A stretch of DNA of 64,000 nt from Diplosphaera chodatii. Its lineage: Eukaryota > Chlorophyta > Trebouxiophyceae > Prasiolales > Stichococcaceae. Shown in pieces: positions 49,065-61,401 of this stretch (its first letter is position 1; every line of letters begins with the position of its first letter). The translations under genes and the position numbers were made by a program. The stretch is taken from the NCBI GenBank assembly GCA_032358165.1, contig JAALGY010000004.1:186001-250000 (forward strand), given 5' to 3'. The notes beneath the pieces are model-generated. The model ran no database searches and was not told the origin of the DNA. It saw nothing but the letters and a program-made list of their open reading frames with translations.

Positions 49065-52000
49065 TCAGGATTTGGCGTCGCAGATGGTGGTGTCCCGCGA
49101 CAGGATGCCGTTGCCCTGCAGGCACTCGTTCCAGTTGCCGGGCGCCTGCTTGACTGCCGCGAGCGCGCCTGCACGAAGCAACAAAGATCCAGGTGCGTCG
49201 GGAACAGCAGCTGCGAGTGGGACACATCGGCCGTCCAGCTGGGACACGGCCCGGGTCCGAGTGTGCGGGACAGTGCCTGCTGCGGGGCAGCGCATCCAGG
49301 GACAAGGCTGCAGCAGCAGGGTTTTGTGCCGTCATGACTGACAGGGTAAGACGCAGCCCAGGCGTACGCCTCAGAGGCCGGCGCTGTACTCGGGTGCGGT
49401 GCGGCTGTCATTGGCACATGTTGCGCTAGAGTTGCTGCTCAGGGTTTTGAAAGGGTGTAGAGCGGCGCGCACCTATGAGGCCGGCGTTGTACTCGGGGGC
49501 GGTGCGGCTGTTGTTGGAGGCGCGCACCACGGACAGCTGGTCGCTGAAGGACGACTGCTCCAGCAGCGCGCCGGTCGCCGTGTGCGGGTTCGTCTTCTTG
49601 CTGATGAGCTGCGCCGCCGTGCAGTTCTGCGGTCGGGACGCACGGAGGACGAGCGTCAGCACGGGCCACCGCGCCACAGTCTCAGTTTGAGATGCGCGTG
49701 GCGAGAGTGGGGAAGCGTGACAAAGTGCAAGGCGCATGGCTGATCAATCGGCGCACAACGTTTTTCAAAGCCACGACGGGCTGGTGGCTGGGAGCGACTT
49801 GCAATTGCGACCTCTCTGATCGCAGGAGGGACGGAGCGAGGGGACCGACACACGCGGATGCCTGACAGTGAGACCCACCTGCGCCTTGCCCTGGACGGGG
49901 AGGCCGGGGCAGGAGGCGCCCATGACCTGCGCGTAGCCGGCGCCGCCGCTGCCGTAGCCCACCTGGTACACGTTGCCGCTGTCCCCCAGCACGTACCGCG
50001 TCTGCCCCTTGGCGAAGCAGTTGTACCGCTGCGCCTTGCTGCTGGAGTTGGACCTGGGGGCAGGGTGCACAGTGAGGACGTCAGATGTAATGGCTGAAGT
50101 CGGTAGTCCAGTAGCCCGCCCCGATCAACTTGCCTGCACAACATCTGCGTTTCCAGCGGCACACAGCAGAAGCAAGGCACGTGGCCGTCAGACGCGACGC
50201 TGGCGCCAGGGACATGCCGCTGCTGGACAACAGCAAATAAGCTGTGGAGCGGCACCATGCACATTCAGGGTCGGCACACGCACTGGAGGGTCTGCGCGTA
50301 GGCGGCGGACAGGAACGCGGCGTTGGCGGTGGTGCCCAGGGAGCCGTCGTTCACGTTCCACGCGCGGCCGAGCGGCGTGAAGCTGATGGGGTTGCCGCCC
50401 GTCGCGCAGATCCAGTACTTCAGGAAGTACTGCGCCTGCTTGTGGTACGCCGGCGCGCCCTGCGGGGTCAGGTGGCAGCGGGCTCAGGCGGCACGGGTTT
50501 GGCCAGCGGACATACCAGCAAAAGCCTCCACTTTTGGGACTGCATTGGGCAGCTGTGCAGGCAGAGAGGCGCCAAAGCAGGCAGCGCGGCTGGTGGCCGA
50601 GGTGCTGATGTCTGCAGGGAGGCGCAAGCACACCTGCAGCTGCGCGAGCTTGAGGTTGGCGCCCCAGAACGTGTTCTGCCAGTTGAACAGCAGCTGGTCG
50701 TCGTACACCTGCTCTGGGCCCTGCAGCACCGTGGCAAGCAGGTCATGAGAGCCAGCTGCACTGGTGACAGGTCCATCTGCAGAGTTTCGGATTCTCAGAC
50801 ACGCCTGTGAAGCAGCTGTGCACCCCGAATCTGCAGCATGCATGGCCTGCAAGTCCGGATCTGTTGCGGCTGCCCCAGCCCAGTTGGGAGACCAGGTTCC
50901 TGCGGCAACAGTACCTGAGAATGCAGCACGTAGTACTGAATAGCGTCATTAAGGTATGTCGCCTGCCGCGTGGCCTGGTACATCCATGTGGCCGCCCACG
51001 TCATGTCGTCATAGTACGACGTGCTGTTGTACCTGTTGCAGCGGCAGGGAGCCGGGTGGTAAGCACAGCTTCCCAGGCTAGCACTTTGACAGCAGGCGGA
51101 AGCGTACACCTGCTGTGAAGGACTGTGTAATCAGTTCAGCACTGCACAAGCTGGGGGTGGCACGTGCACCACCAGCGGCGGACGCAACATGGCTGCAAGG
51201 GGGGCGGCGGCGGCACACCAGGCGAGCGCGGAGCCGTTCAGGGCGTCGTAGGGGCCCTTGCACACGCCGGTGTTGGCGGCGATCGCGCCCGTGGGCCCGA
51301 TGCTGGCGCGCTCGTACTGCAGGACATGATATGGAACCACTGAGCGACTCAGACACGAAGCTTGGTACCCCGGGTGAACCTGCCCGGGGCCGTTAGTTCA
51401 GGAGCAGACGCTGGCACGGACACGTAGACGGCATGCATCTCAACATACCATGGCATGCAGATGCTGTTGCAGCGTTGCAGGCAGACTCACCTGTGTGGTG
51501 CAGACGCTGCCGCGGATGCGCACGGAGTACGACCCCGGGTACGCCTTGGCCGACGCGTACAGGTTGGCGGCAAAGTTGAGCAGGCCCTGCACACCGCAGG
51601 ACAATGAGCAGCCGTCAGGTTGCGCTCAGCAGCGCTCTCAGGCGGGCAGCTCCACGACAGACGGCAACGCAAGCCCGCTGATGGCTCGCAGCTTCAGCAG
51701 GACGCCTGCAGCTGTTGCTGTGCGCACAAGACACATCCTGAAAAGTTTTTTTGTCGTCTGATTTCTCACAAACTGCAGCGAGACTGCCCAAAGACATGGC
51801 CCAGAGCAGCACGAAGCGCACCTGCGCGTACGCCTTGTCCACGTTCTGGAAGGCGAGCGAGGCCGCCGCGAAGGCCGCCGACATGGAGCCCGTCAGGTCG
51901 GAGGTGCCGATGGTGGTGGGCACGTAGTAGGACGGCCGCACATTGGTGTTGGCCTCCGGGTACCCCCAGTACCGGCTCTCCGTGCTTAAGTTGCCCACCT

Positions 52001-55000
52001 GCGGTATGCAGCAGCAGCCACGGCGTCAGCTGCACGTGCACTGCTCCTGCATGCTGCATGGGCCGATCTCCCAAGCGAGTCGACCCTGGGCCTCAGTGGG
52101 GGAGGCGGAGGCATGACGGCATGTAAGGGGTGCCGAGGCACCGGCTTCGTCCCGATGCAGAGCAGCCGGGGTGCGCGGCCAGGGTGCGTGCCGCAGGGGG
52201 GGCCAGGCGCCGCACCTGGTAGATGACGTAGAAGTCGGGGTTGTTGGCCTTGTACTGGATCAGCGTCTTTTTCAGGAACTCTGCGCCCACCTGCAGACGG
52301 TAAAAGCCAGTATCAGCACACGGGCGCTGGCCAGTACAGTGCCTGTCTCTATAGCATGTCGTTCACATGATGCTCAGGTGCCAGAGTGCACACACCAGAA
52401 CCCAGCACAGGTGTTCTCATCTGACGACTTCACACACTGGCGCTTCGCACCTGGATCTGCTGCAGCACGCCGTTCTTGCTGGCGCCAAAGCCCTTGGGGA
52501 ACTGCAGCAGGCCCCACGCCAGCATGGCGGTGGTAAACGCGATCGGCTGCGTCATCTTGATGTTGCCTGCATGCAGGAGGCACCAAAGGGCTCATCACAG
52601 GTCATACATGACAGCAAGCAGCACGTCCTGTGCAAAGCCACTTCCAACTACATGACCAGCAGCCAGTTGCCACACGCATCACAATACACTACCACAGCAC
52701 ACAGACCGTGCAATTGGCCATGGGACGTTGATCAGGTTGCAGGCAAGCTGGTGAGACTGGCTCACCGCCGGCGCCGCCGGTCATCCAGCCGCCAGAGGAG
52801 TCGTGCGCGACACCCTGCACCGCGGTCAGCGGCGCCACGATGGGCGACTTGGCGTCCTGCGCATACGCCGTCGACCGCCAGTCCACCCCGTAGCCATTGC
52901 CGGGCACGTTGCCCACCATTGTGCTCTGCACAGTGTTTAGAGGGATGAGTCAGACCCCAGGCATGGTACCAGCCCACTGCTCCATGGCAAAAGAAAACGT
53001 CCAAGTACCTGCGAGCAGCTTCGCAAGATGCCCCCGTGCAGCGGCACATATGCTGGATGAATGCTATGTGAAAGCAGGGAGGCGTGCCTGGAAGTAGGTG
53101 ACGTTGTCCTGGATGGCGGTGGGGTAGTCGAAGTCCTTGGGGTACAGCAGCCAGATCAGGACCAGCGCCGCCACGCCCACCAGGAACGACAGGTAGAAGC
53201 ACAGCCTGGCAGTGGGCGCCCAGCAGCAGGCGTCAGGTCCCTTGCGCGACTGAGTGGCGGGCGCAGTTCTCATGGCATGTGGGTGCTGACACATGATAGT
53301 GTGGGTTGCTAAAGAGGGAGGTTCTGGAAGCACGCTTCTGGCACGAGGATGCAACTGGAGCGCACTTGCAGGCGATCTTCAGGGTGGTGCCGCGCCCGAC
53401 GAACTGGTAGTGCATCAGCAGGTACGGCGGGATCATGTTGAAGATCATCCAGGCCAGCGACACCAGCAGCGTCGTCTTCACCTGCAGAGGGCAGCATACA
53501 CGAGATGGTTGAGCACAGGACCGCTGAGTGTACGATGCAACAGTGCAGCTGCGCATCTGCGAAAAGCAGGATGCAACCGGCTAAACAGGGACGCTGCTGC
53601 GATGCAAAGAGGTGCAAAAGGGCGCACCCCCGAGGCATTGTTGACGACTTTGCCGATGCCGATGCCCAGGGACACCAGGCATAGCAGCAGCACGATGATG
53701 GGCACGATCAGGTCACCAAAGGCGCTGTCCTGCAGCCTGCCCAGACCCTGCATGGCACCAACATGATGTGGCTCAGCAACTGAACAGCAAGCTGCAGGTG
53801 GCAGTGAGCAGCCACCGCTGAAGTGTCGCTATGTCTGCCTCCGACAGCACTAACACCTGGTGCGGAGCACCTGCTCTCCAGCTGTGAGTCATCCACCCAC
53901 TCACAATTAAGCTAGCGTTCAGCAGTGCTCTGCAACAGGAGTTGCCATAAGGTCTGAGAAGGCAGAGGCGTGCATCAGCGCTTTTGGGGTACCTTCAGCG
54001 TGGTCTTGAACTTGATGCCGCCGCTGAAGTACTTGCCGATCGTGGCACGCCACAGCGCCTTGATGTACGTCCAGAACATGATGACGGTCGACACGTTGGA
54101 GAACCACAGCGGCATGAAGTGCTTGCCCTCCCGCGCATAGTTCAGCACCTGCAGACGGCGGCAATGTGTTGTGGCGCCGGTGATTGGCACCACCCCTTGC
54201 TAGAGCCCTCACGACTGTCGCTTTGCGGAAAGCTGCACACAACCTAAGCCAGCACCTGCAAGCGACTCTGCGCCACAAGCAGAAGCATGACAAGAGGTGT
54301 TCACAGAGGCTGAGGGACGCACCGCTGTGGTGGCGATGTAGTAGACGGTCAGTCCGAGCGCCGCCCACCAGTTGAGGATGATGGGGAAGATGCCGAACCA
54401 GATGGTCAGCAGCGGCACCTGTGGAGCGACATGGATGCAACACACTCAGCAGCTCTGCCGGCAAGGCTGCGACCAAAGTAGGGAGCGCCTGCCAGTGCTG
54501 AGGACACAGCTGCTGGTAGGAGGGTGGCCAGGTAGGCAAAGCTCACCAGGATGAAGGTAGGCGTCGCAATGGAGGCTACCAGGTACGACCACACTCCTGA
54601 GCAGAAGAGGATCTGCAGCACAAACAAGCGAACGTGTGTGGACCGAGACGTTGCGTGTGTTGCTGCAGGCACGCACGAGATCAGTGGAGATTATCTGGTG
54701 ACAGATGTCCAGCCTACCTTCATGAAAAGGCCGAGCCGGCGCTGCAGGAATGGGCAGTGCTGCCGAGAGAACACCACCTGGAAGTGACCCTGCAGTGCGA
54801 AGGCGGGCACAATTACCGTCGGCAGGTGTGGTCGGCCATGTTCGCCAACAGGAAGGCAGACATGAGCCAGAGCAGGAGCTGTATCCGCACACACTTAATC
54901 GGTGCAGAGAGTGCATCCCAAGCTACATGATGGTCCGCAAGCGCACCTTGCACCAACGCGACCGCTGCTGGAAGCAGTTACGGACCTGGTCGGGGGCCTC

Positions 55001-58000
55001 GCCCACCGCCAGGTACTCCGGCACATACCGGCACTGCAGGCAGACAAGGAGCGCCGCTGAGCACAATCATTCAAGCCATCGAACACACCCGTCATCTATA
55101 ACAGTCAACAGGGTCGGCAAAGGCATGTAACCCATCGAAAACAGTCAACAGGGTCGGCAAATGCATGTAACCCATCGAAAGGTGTGTCGCAAGGCTCCAG
55201 GCCATGGTGTTGCGTCTGAATGTCGGAGCGTAGCCCACCTGCCAGTGCCGCATCTTCAGCTCCATGCCGAGGCCGAAGTCCTCGGTCAGGGTGTACTCGG
55301 GCGACCAGCCGCACTCCTGGAACGCCTTGCTGCGGATCAGGAAGTTGGTGCCCGTGCAGGAAATGAAGCCCAGCGCGTCGTAGCCTGGCTGCATGTACCT
55401 GTGAAGAAGTGCAGCGGACCATGTTCGTGATGGTAGGGGGCCCGAGATGATGTGGTGGGAACGTTGCTTCCCGTGCACGCAACATTGTTTGACAGCTTGC
55501 GGCGCGAGTGTCACAGTGCTGAGCGACTGCTGTGGGTATGGGGTTGGAAATCTGCGGATATACGCCGGGCGGGGGTGCGCACTCCCAGAAGTGGATGTTG
55601 GAGTGGTTGAAGATGTCGGCCTCGGCGTTAAGGTTGTGGAAGCACTGGGGGCTCAGCACCATGCCCACATCATCGCCGCCGTCCATCATCGGGATCATCT
55701 TCATGAAGAAGGTGGGGTCCGCAATCTGCAAGGGAGCAACAGATGCTGGTTTCGTCCCAGCCTTTGCTGAGCTGCAGACATGCACATAGAACAGGCTCTT
55801 GGGTGCAGATGCGCCGACGACATCCACAACACTGAATGCAGCACTGAAGCGGCATATGGGAATTGACACATGCAACAGGAAGCATTGTTGTCACCTGATC
55901 AGCATCCATGACGCAAATGACCTCGTTGTCGGGGATTTTGCAGCCAGCGGGGTAGATCTGCCGGCAGGCGTTGTTCAGGTTGCCAGACTTGCCGTTCGTC
56001 TCGCCGGAGGGCCGGGTGCGCCCTGAAATGTATTGCACCTGCGAATGCAGCAGCAAGCAACAGCTCAGCAACAGCTCACTGTCATCACTGCGCATCGGTG
56101 GCTGATGACTGCAGTCATGGGCGCGACGCAGTGCATTAGCATGGAAATGTTCCCAGTGGATGCTTGCTCACCTCGCGCCCCATGCGCTGGCACATGCGCC
56201 GCTTGAACTTGTCTTTGCCGTCATCACACACATAGATGGTGCGGTGGCAGCCTGCGCACGCAAGCCACACCCAGCGGGTCAGACACTCGGTGTCATCCCT
56301 TCCTGATCCAATGGCCATTAGCGGCGGCGGTGACGACGGCAAATCGCGGACGCAGGGGTATGCATGGCGGCAGCTGGCACAAAGGAAGGAGGTGAGAGAG
56401 TGAGGCGATGTCGACGACCACAGCATCGATGGAGGTCCGCACCTGGCGGCAGCACGGCGGTGCGGATCGCGGCGACGGTCTGGCGCACGATGTCCTCGGG
56501 CTCCTTGTAGCAGGGGATGAGCACGCGGATGTGGTACTGCCCAATGGGCGGCGCCTCATCCTCCACTTCTGGGTCCTGCATGCACCAGGCCACGCATTCT
56601 TGCTCTGGCAACGCTCCCAGCACTCCATGACAGGTACTGTCCACGGCAGATACCTTCCACGACAGGTGCTGCACGAGACCAAAGGCTATCATGTCCCCAG
56701 TGCCAACAGGCATGTGCTCTCGCTGCTGTGAGCATCGGGCAGCGATGGCAGCAGGCGAAGGCGTGCCACACCGTCGCTGCAGCCGCACCCCAGCCCTTGT
56801 CACGCAGACCCAGGCAGGCCTGCGCTGATCCAACACACTGACGCCCCTGGTGTGCAGATGTGCCAAAGTGCCGGCCCACCTTGCCGACCCCGCCCTCCTC
56901 CAGGTCGCCGGCGACCGACATGTCGCCCTCCAGCCCCGACTTGACGGACGCCGAGTCCGACACCGGCAGCTGGGGCTCCTTCCCCTTGCGGCCCTTGAAG
57001 GGCCAGAAGCCCTTCGGTGCTGCCTTGACCTTCAGGCGGTCCAGCTCCGGGTTGACCGGCCGCCAGATGAGGTTGGTGCCTGCAGCAGCAACGGTCCCCG
57101 GATGATACACAGCTGCTGCGGTGCCAGCCTGCTGCAGCGCGCCAGCAGGACCGCGGCGGCCCTGAGAGGCAGTGGCGGCGCGGCCAGGCGTCTGTAGTGC
57201 TCTTCAGCGCATCAGATCTGCACCCTCGCAACCCCGGCAACTACGGATCGACAGCCACGCGCTGACAGCGCACCGTAGATGAGGGTGGTGGTGGCGCCCA
57301 GCACCTCCACCGCCAGCACATACAGGCCGTACACGAAGTACGTGCCCAGCGCCAGCGTCTTGGTGATGCGGATGAACATGTAGCCCAGGAAGGCCAGGAT
57401 GTACGCGAAGAACACCTGCGGGTGTGGTGCCAATATGCATTAGGGTTCGCACATCGAAAACTCTGCCTGAAAGCTGGCGATGCATGACAGTTGTGCCCAG
57501 TGCGGAACCACAAGACAGGTGTTCAGGGCAGAAGCAGCACATAGCAGACCCGAAGGCCGGGCATTGCACAGAGGCTTTAAGACCCGGGGCACTCACGATG
57601 CTGCCGATCCAGTTGAGGCGCCGCCGCCGCTTGAAGCGCCGCGCGAAGCGCTTGGGGTCGTACGCCGCCGCCTCGCGCGCCTTGCGCTCCGCCTTTTCAG
57701 CTTTCGTCTCCTTCCCGCTCCCCTCCGGCTTCTCCACCATGCTCCCTGCGGGGCGGGTTGCGGCCGGGACGATCAGCAAAGCCACCCCGCAACAGCCACC
57801 ACCAATTGGCGCCAAGGCCACGAACCAGGGCATGCAAGCCCTTTCCACGGTCTGACGCACCAGCTTACGAACACGGCTGGTGACAAGGATGTGCTCCATG
57901 ACAGCACAGACACTTCCCACAGGGCCACATCGTTTGCCCAGCCCAGTTGCACTGTCAGATCCACCAGCGGCTGAGAGCTTCAGGCAGCGTGCTCCATGTG

Positions 58001-60766
58001 GCGACCCTGCCTGCTCTGAGGCCGCCTTGTAGAGAAAACACCTTGTAGAGAAAACATACCGAAAAGTCGTTCAGGTTTCACTTCTGCGCCCACCTTCGGG
58101 GGGCGTGCCGGAGGCGGAGCCGCTGTCTGCGTCGACCTTCTCCAGGTCGCTGTCGAAGCTGCCGGGCGCCAGCGCCCCGCTGTCTGTGTAGAAGGGCCGC
58201 GCGCTGTACACCGCGGCCTCCTCCTCATCGTCCTGTGTGTGAGGCGAGGTCGCAGGATGAGGGTGTGCTTTGTGCGCGATACATAAGTGATGGACCACAG
58301 GTATGCTGGCAGAGGCCCCGCGGTGTGGCTATCTGTAATGCGTTGAACCATCTGCCCAGGGTGGCGGTCGGGATACGAATGTATACACATGCAGAAGCTA
58401 GGCAGCGTGACTTGTGGTGCTGGATGACACTGGCATGCGGCGGCGTGCTGCTGCTGCTGCTGCTGCTGCACAAGGGTTTCAGGTGCACCTTGGCAAGCAG
58501 GGCCTCCTCGGGGTCGAAGACGGACTCCTCCTTGCCGCCCAGGCTGCCGCCGCGCGAGTGCCCGCCAAAGTCGCTGCCGCCCTTCACCGGGATGAAGTCG
58601 TCCGAGTTGGGGCCCCGCCGCGCCACATACCGCTGCAGCATTGCATCGCAGCTGGTCAGCCGGCGCACCACTGCAGCCCAGCTGGGCAGCTGTGCCGGCA
58701 AGATACTGCATGCTGGGCAACTGATGGAAGACACAGACTTCGCACGCCAGCTGTCACGCCCTGCCCAGTTGCTGCCGCACGTGCTGGCAGGCCGCCACAC
58801 ACAGCTTGTGTGCGTAGCGCAGCGTCATAGGCACGCGACATGCCATCGACCGACGAGTGCTGCCACATCCCTGCGCTTTCTTTCTGCTGCATCTCCACTG
58901 AGCACACCTTCTGCTTGCGGGCGGAGCGCTGCGCCTCGCCGCGCGACAGCTCATCCTCGTCCTCCTCGGAGGAGAACTCCGGGTAGTCCTCCGGCAGCAG
59001 GTCGCGCCCCCCGCGGCTGTGCACCTGTTGTGAGGTACATCAACGGTTGGGTCCAGTCCCTCGTCCTTGATATCACTTATGTTATATTCGACGACAGCCA
59101 TGCAGAGACGCCTGGGGAAGTGGCGTAGCAGCGAAGGCAGCGTCCAACACCCCACACCCCAAACAGCAGCAGGGCGTGCACCTCTGACCGCCGCATCTCA
59201 TCCTCCTCCTCCTCCTCATCGTCGTACGTCTGCAGCGCGCCCTTCAGCCTGCACAGCAAAGGTGCCGGCGCTCGACTACCGACCAGGTTCCACTGCAAGA
59301 CGTGTTGGTGCATGGTGCATGCAGGCATGGCGAATCAGGTCGGACTAACGAGCAGACTAGCCCCACGGGTGCAGGTGCATGCAGGAGGGCGCACTTTCTG
59401 AGCAGCAGCAGCGCGTGCATCTTGCGCAGGTACGTGATCCGCTGGTCGGACACCTGCACCATCTGCACCGCGTCCCGCAGCGCCGCGTCCAGGTTGCGCA
59501 GGCCCCGGTTCTCCCCGGAGTACTGCTCCAACATGGCCTGCAGGAGGGATCAGAGGTGCGAGTTGATAAAGGACTGCCCCATTGGCAAGGCATAACATCT
59601 CTAAAGGAACACAGGAGGTGAGGCTGATTGGCTGGGTATAATCTGCGTATGGTTTTCTGCACGTCTCAGCCTGCTGCTCGCGCTGGCTGTGTGATCAGGT
59701 GCGTTGCGGGGCGCATGCTGCTGTGCTGAAGCCGGAGGGCTGGCCCGTCCTTCCGGCTGCCCAGCTGCAGGGGCGCCGCCCACAGGCCCGACAGCTGGTG
59801 CTGGTGACCCGCCGTGTGTGTGCTGATAGCAGCAGCCGCCTTGCAACTGCCAGCTGCAGGGCATCATGGGCATGCCGCTGCCGAGTTGAGGTGACAGCCT
59901 CGGGGCGTACATCGCATGCCACTGGCGGCTGATTGCATCTGCCCCGCCTTCTGTGTAGCTATATTGCTGACAGTGCTGTATGCCCGGAGTGCTGCACCGT
60001 ATGGCAGCCGGTGGAGCGTCCTGGGCTGTCTGTCAGCTCGTTGTGTTGCAGTCTACAGCTTCGATACAATGCCCGCTCCTCACCCGCTCCTGCGGTGTCA
60101 GCTCCAGCTGCTCCCGGAACACATTGTCGTCCTCCGGCACATCAATAGCGCCGTCGTCCCACCTGCAGGTAGCACGCGGCCCGGTGTCAGGACGGTGGTG
60201 AGAAGACAGATCCTCGCACCGGCAACAGCCTCCGGTGATGGAGGATCAGGCACCGCCCGCAGCGAGGACACTTCTAGCACATCTGGTCAGCACGGGATTG
60301 GGTAGGCCAGGTGGAGGTCGCAGCGTTGAGCTACCCTGCAAAACACAGTGCGGGTGCGAACCGCATGCCACTGCATGCAGGAAGACCGCCGCGGCCGATG
60401 GTGGCCCGTCGATTGTCAGTGTCTGCTCGTTACCAAGCAGACGCGCAGGGCAGCTGAAGCCAGCTGCGGCCAGGGAAGGCTGGGCCTGACCATTGTCGGC
60501 AAACTGCAGCCCTGACGCCCCGGTGGCGTGGCCGCAAGAGCCAACTCCGCTGGCTCTTGCACGGCCCATACTGACGCATCTGTTACGCTCAGCCCCGACC
60601 GGCTGGCTCGGCCAGCAGCAGCACGCCCGATTTGAGCTGCAGTGGCAGGAGCGATACCCGCTTGCGCCACAAACCGTTGGACCTACCTCTCCTCTGCTGC
60701 CTCGCCGAAGCCGTCTGACGCCGGCAGGCGGTCATCCCGCAGGTGCGCATCCTCCGGCTGGTCCAT
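49065..60766 (-). CDS. Cellulose-synthase-like GT2 fused to degenerate GH9 module, 1428 aa, 35 exons
   Basis: Predicted membrane beta-glucan synthase with a C-terminal family 9 hydrolase fold. Exons (minus): 60687-60766, 60084-60162, 59395-59537, 59182-59248, 58908-59024, 58489-58632, 58094-58232, 57597-57745, 57274-57415, 56880-57079, 56443-56575, 56172-56251, 55895-56038, 55583-55725, 55239-55398, 54947-55033, 54718-54789, 54547-54612, 54323-54418, 53993-54148, 53628-53747, 53366-53481, 53088-53205, 52766-52925, 52451-52566, 52216-52290, 51822-51998, 51491-51586, 51219-51316, 50915-51032, 50634-50720, 50284-50459, 49879-50053, 49473-49626, 49065-49168. Residues 1-300 are acidic and disordered; helices at about 308-350; GT2 motifs CDDG (473-476), MDAD (535-538), TED (625-627), QRSRW (663-667); further helices at about 695-901; GH9 from about 918. 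The join into GH9 uses a GC donor (CAG^GCACGC). Normal GH9 catalytic residues are missing (see findings). If that join is wrong, these are two adjacent genes. Confidence 0.82.
55101..55180. repeat. 40-base tandem duplication in intron 15 of the GT2-GH9 gene
   Basis: Two adjacent 40-base units (55101-55140 and 55141-55180) differ by one base. They lie wholly in an intron and look like a recent duplication. Confidence 0.95.
58448..58468. repeat. CTG trinucleotide microsatellite (7 copies)
   Basis: Seven perfect CTG copies in intron 6 of the GT2-GH9 gene. Similar CAG/CTG runs encode the poly-Gln (38102-38133) and poly-Ser (about 40066-40093) tracts of surface protein A. Confidence 0.95.
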
Positions 60767-61401
60767 GGCGCCGCGGCGCCCGCGCCGGAAGCGCCCTCGC
60801 CGCTGCCTGTGCCCGCCTCAAGTTTGGGATTCCTGGCGCAAAGTTGCAAGACCCTCCCAGGACTCGCTGCAGGCGCCTGGGCCTGATCAGAAGCTGGGCC
60901 TTCCCGGCCTGACTCAGCTCAATGAACCGTCGCCTGGATGCGGATGGCCGGCCTTTGTGTGCTCCACAGCTGGCTCTCACGAGCTCTGGGCAAATTGAGG
61001 GTCGCTATGGGGACAGAAACGGGGTGGGTTGCGCAAGTAGGCCAGAAGGGTTTACTGTTGATGTCAACGTAATCCGACTTCGCCGGGACGACGTGCAGCA
61101 CAACCGCTGGTTGTGATCTTGAGCCGCAACACAGCTCGTGCATACTTTGCGGTGTGCTGCTGAGCCCGGCTCGATATTGCGCCGCGGCCCCTACATGGGA
61201 AGCTGATTCACGCCCACGTGTCGTGAGCTTGAAGCTCCTTCAGTGGCAGCCTACACCCCGAACAGACCTGCCGGTCGTGTGTGGTGATCCACTGACGGAG
61301 ACCACGCGCCGCTCAGCTCAGCTTCGTTGCGCAGCGGCAGCATAGACACCTGCCCGTCCGAGACCTCCGACACCTGTGCTTTTCGTTGATCACCCAGCGG
61401 A
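60767..61401. promoter_or_regulatory. Divergent intergenic region GT2-GH9 / RING gene
   Basis: The two start codons diverge across 635 bases, so promoters of both genes should be here. No motif can be named with confidence. Confidence 0.5.

Noticed and set aside
49065..52925. GH9 part as a separate gene starting at MVGNVPGNGYG
   Set aside because: The preceding membrane exon ends in phase with a usable GC donor, no promoter-like gap exists (162 bases), and the GH9 part alone would lack a signal peptide. Kept as the main alternative.
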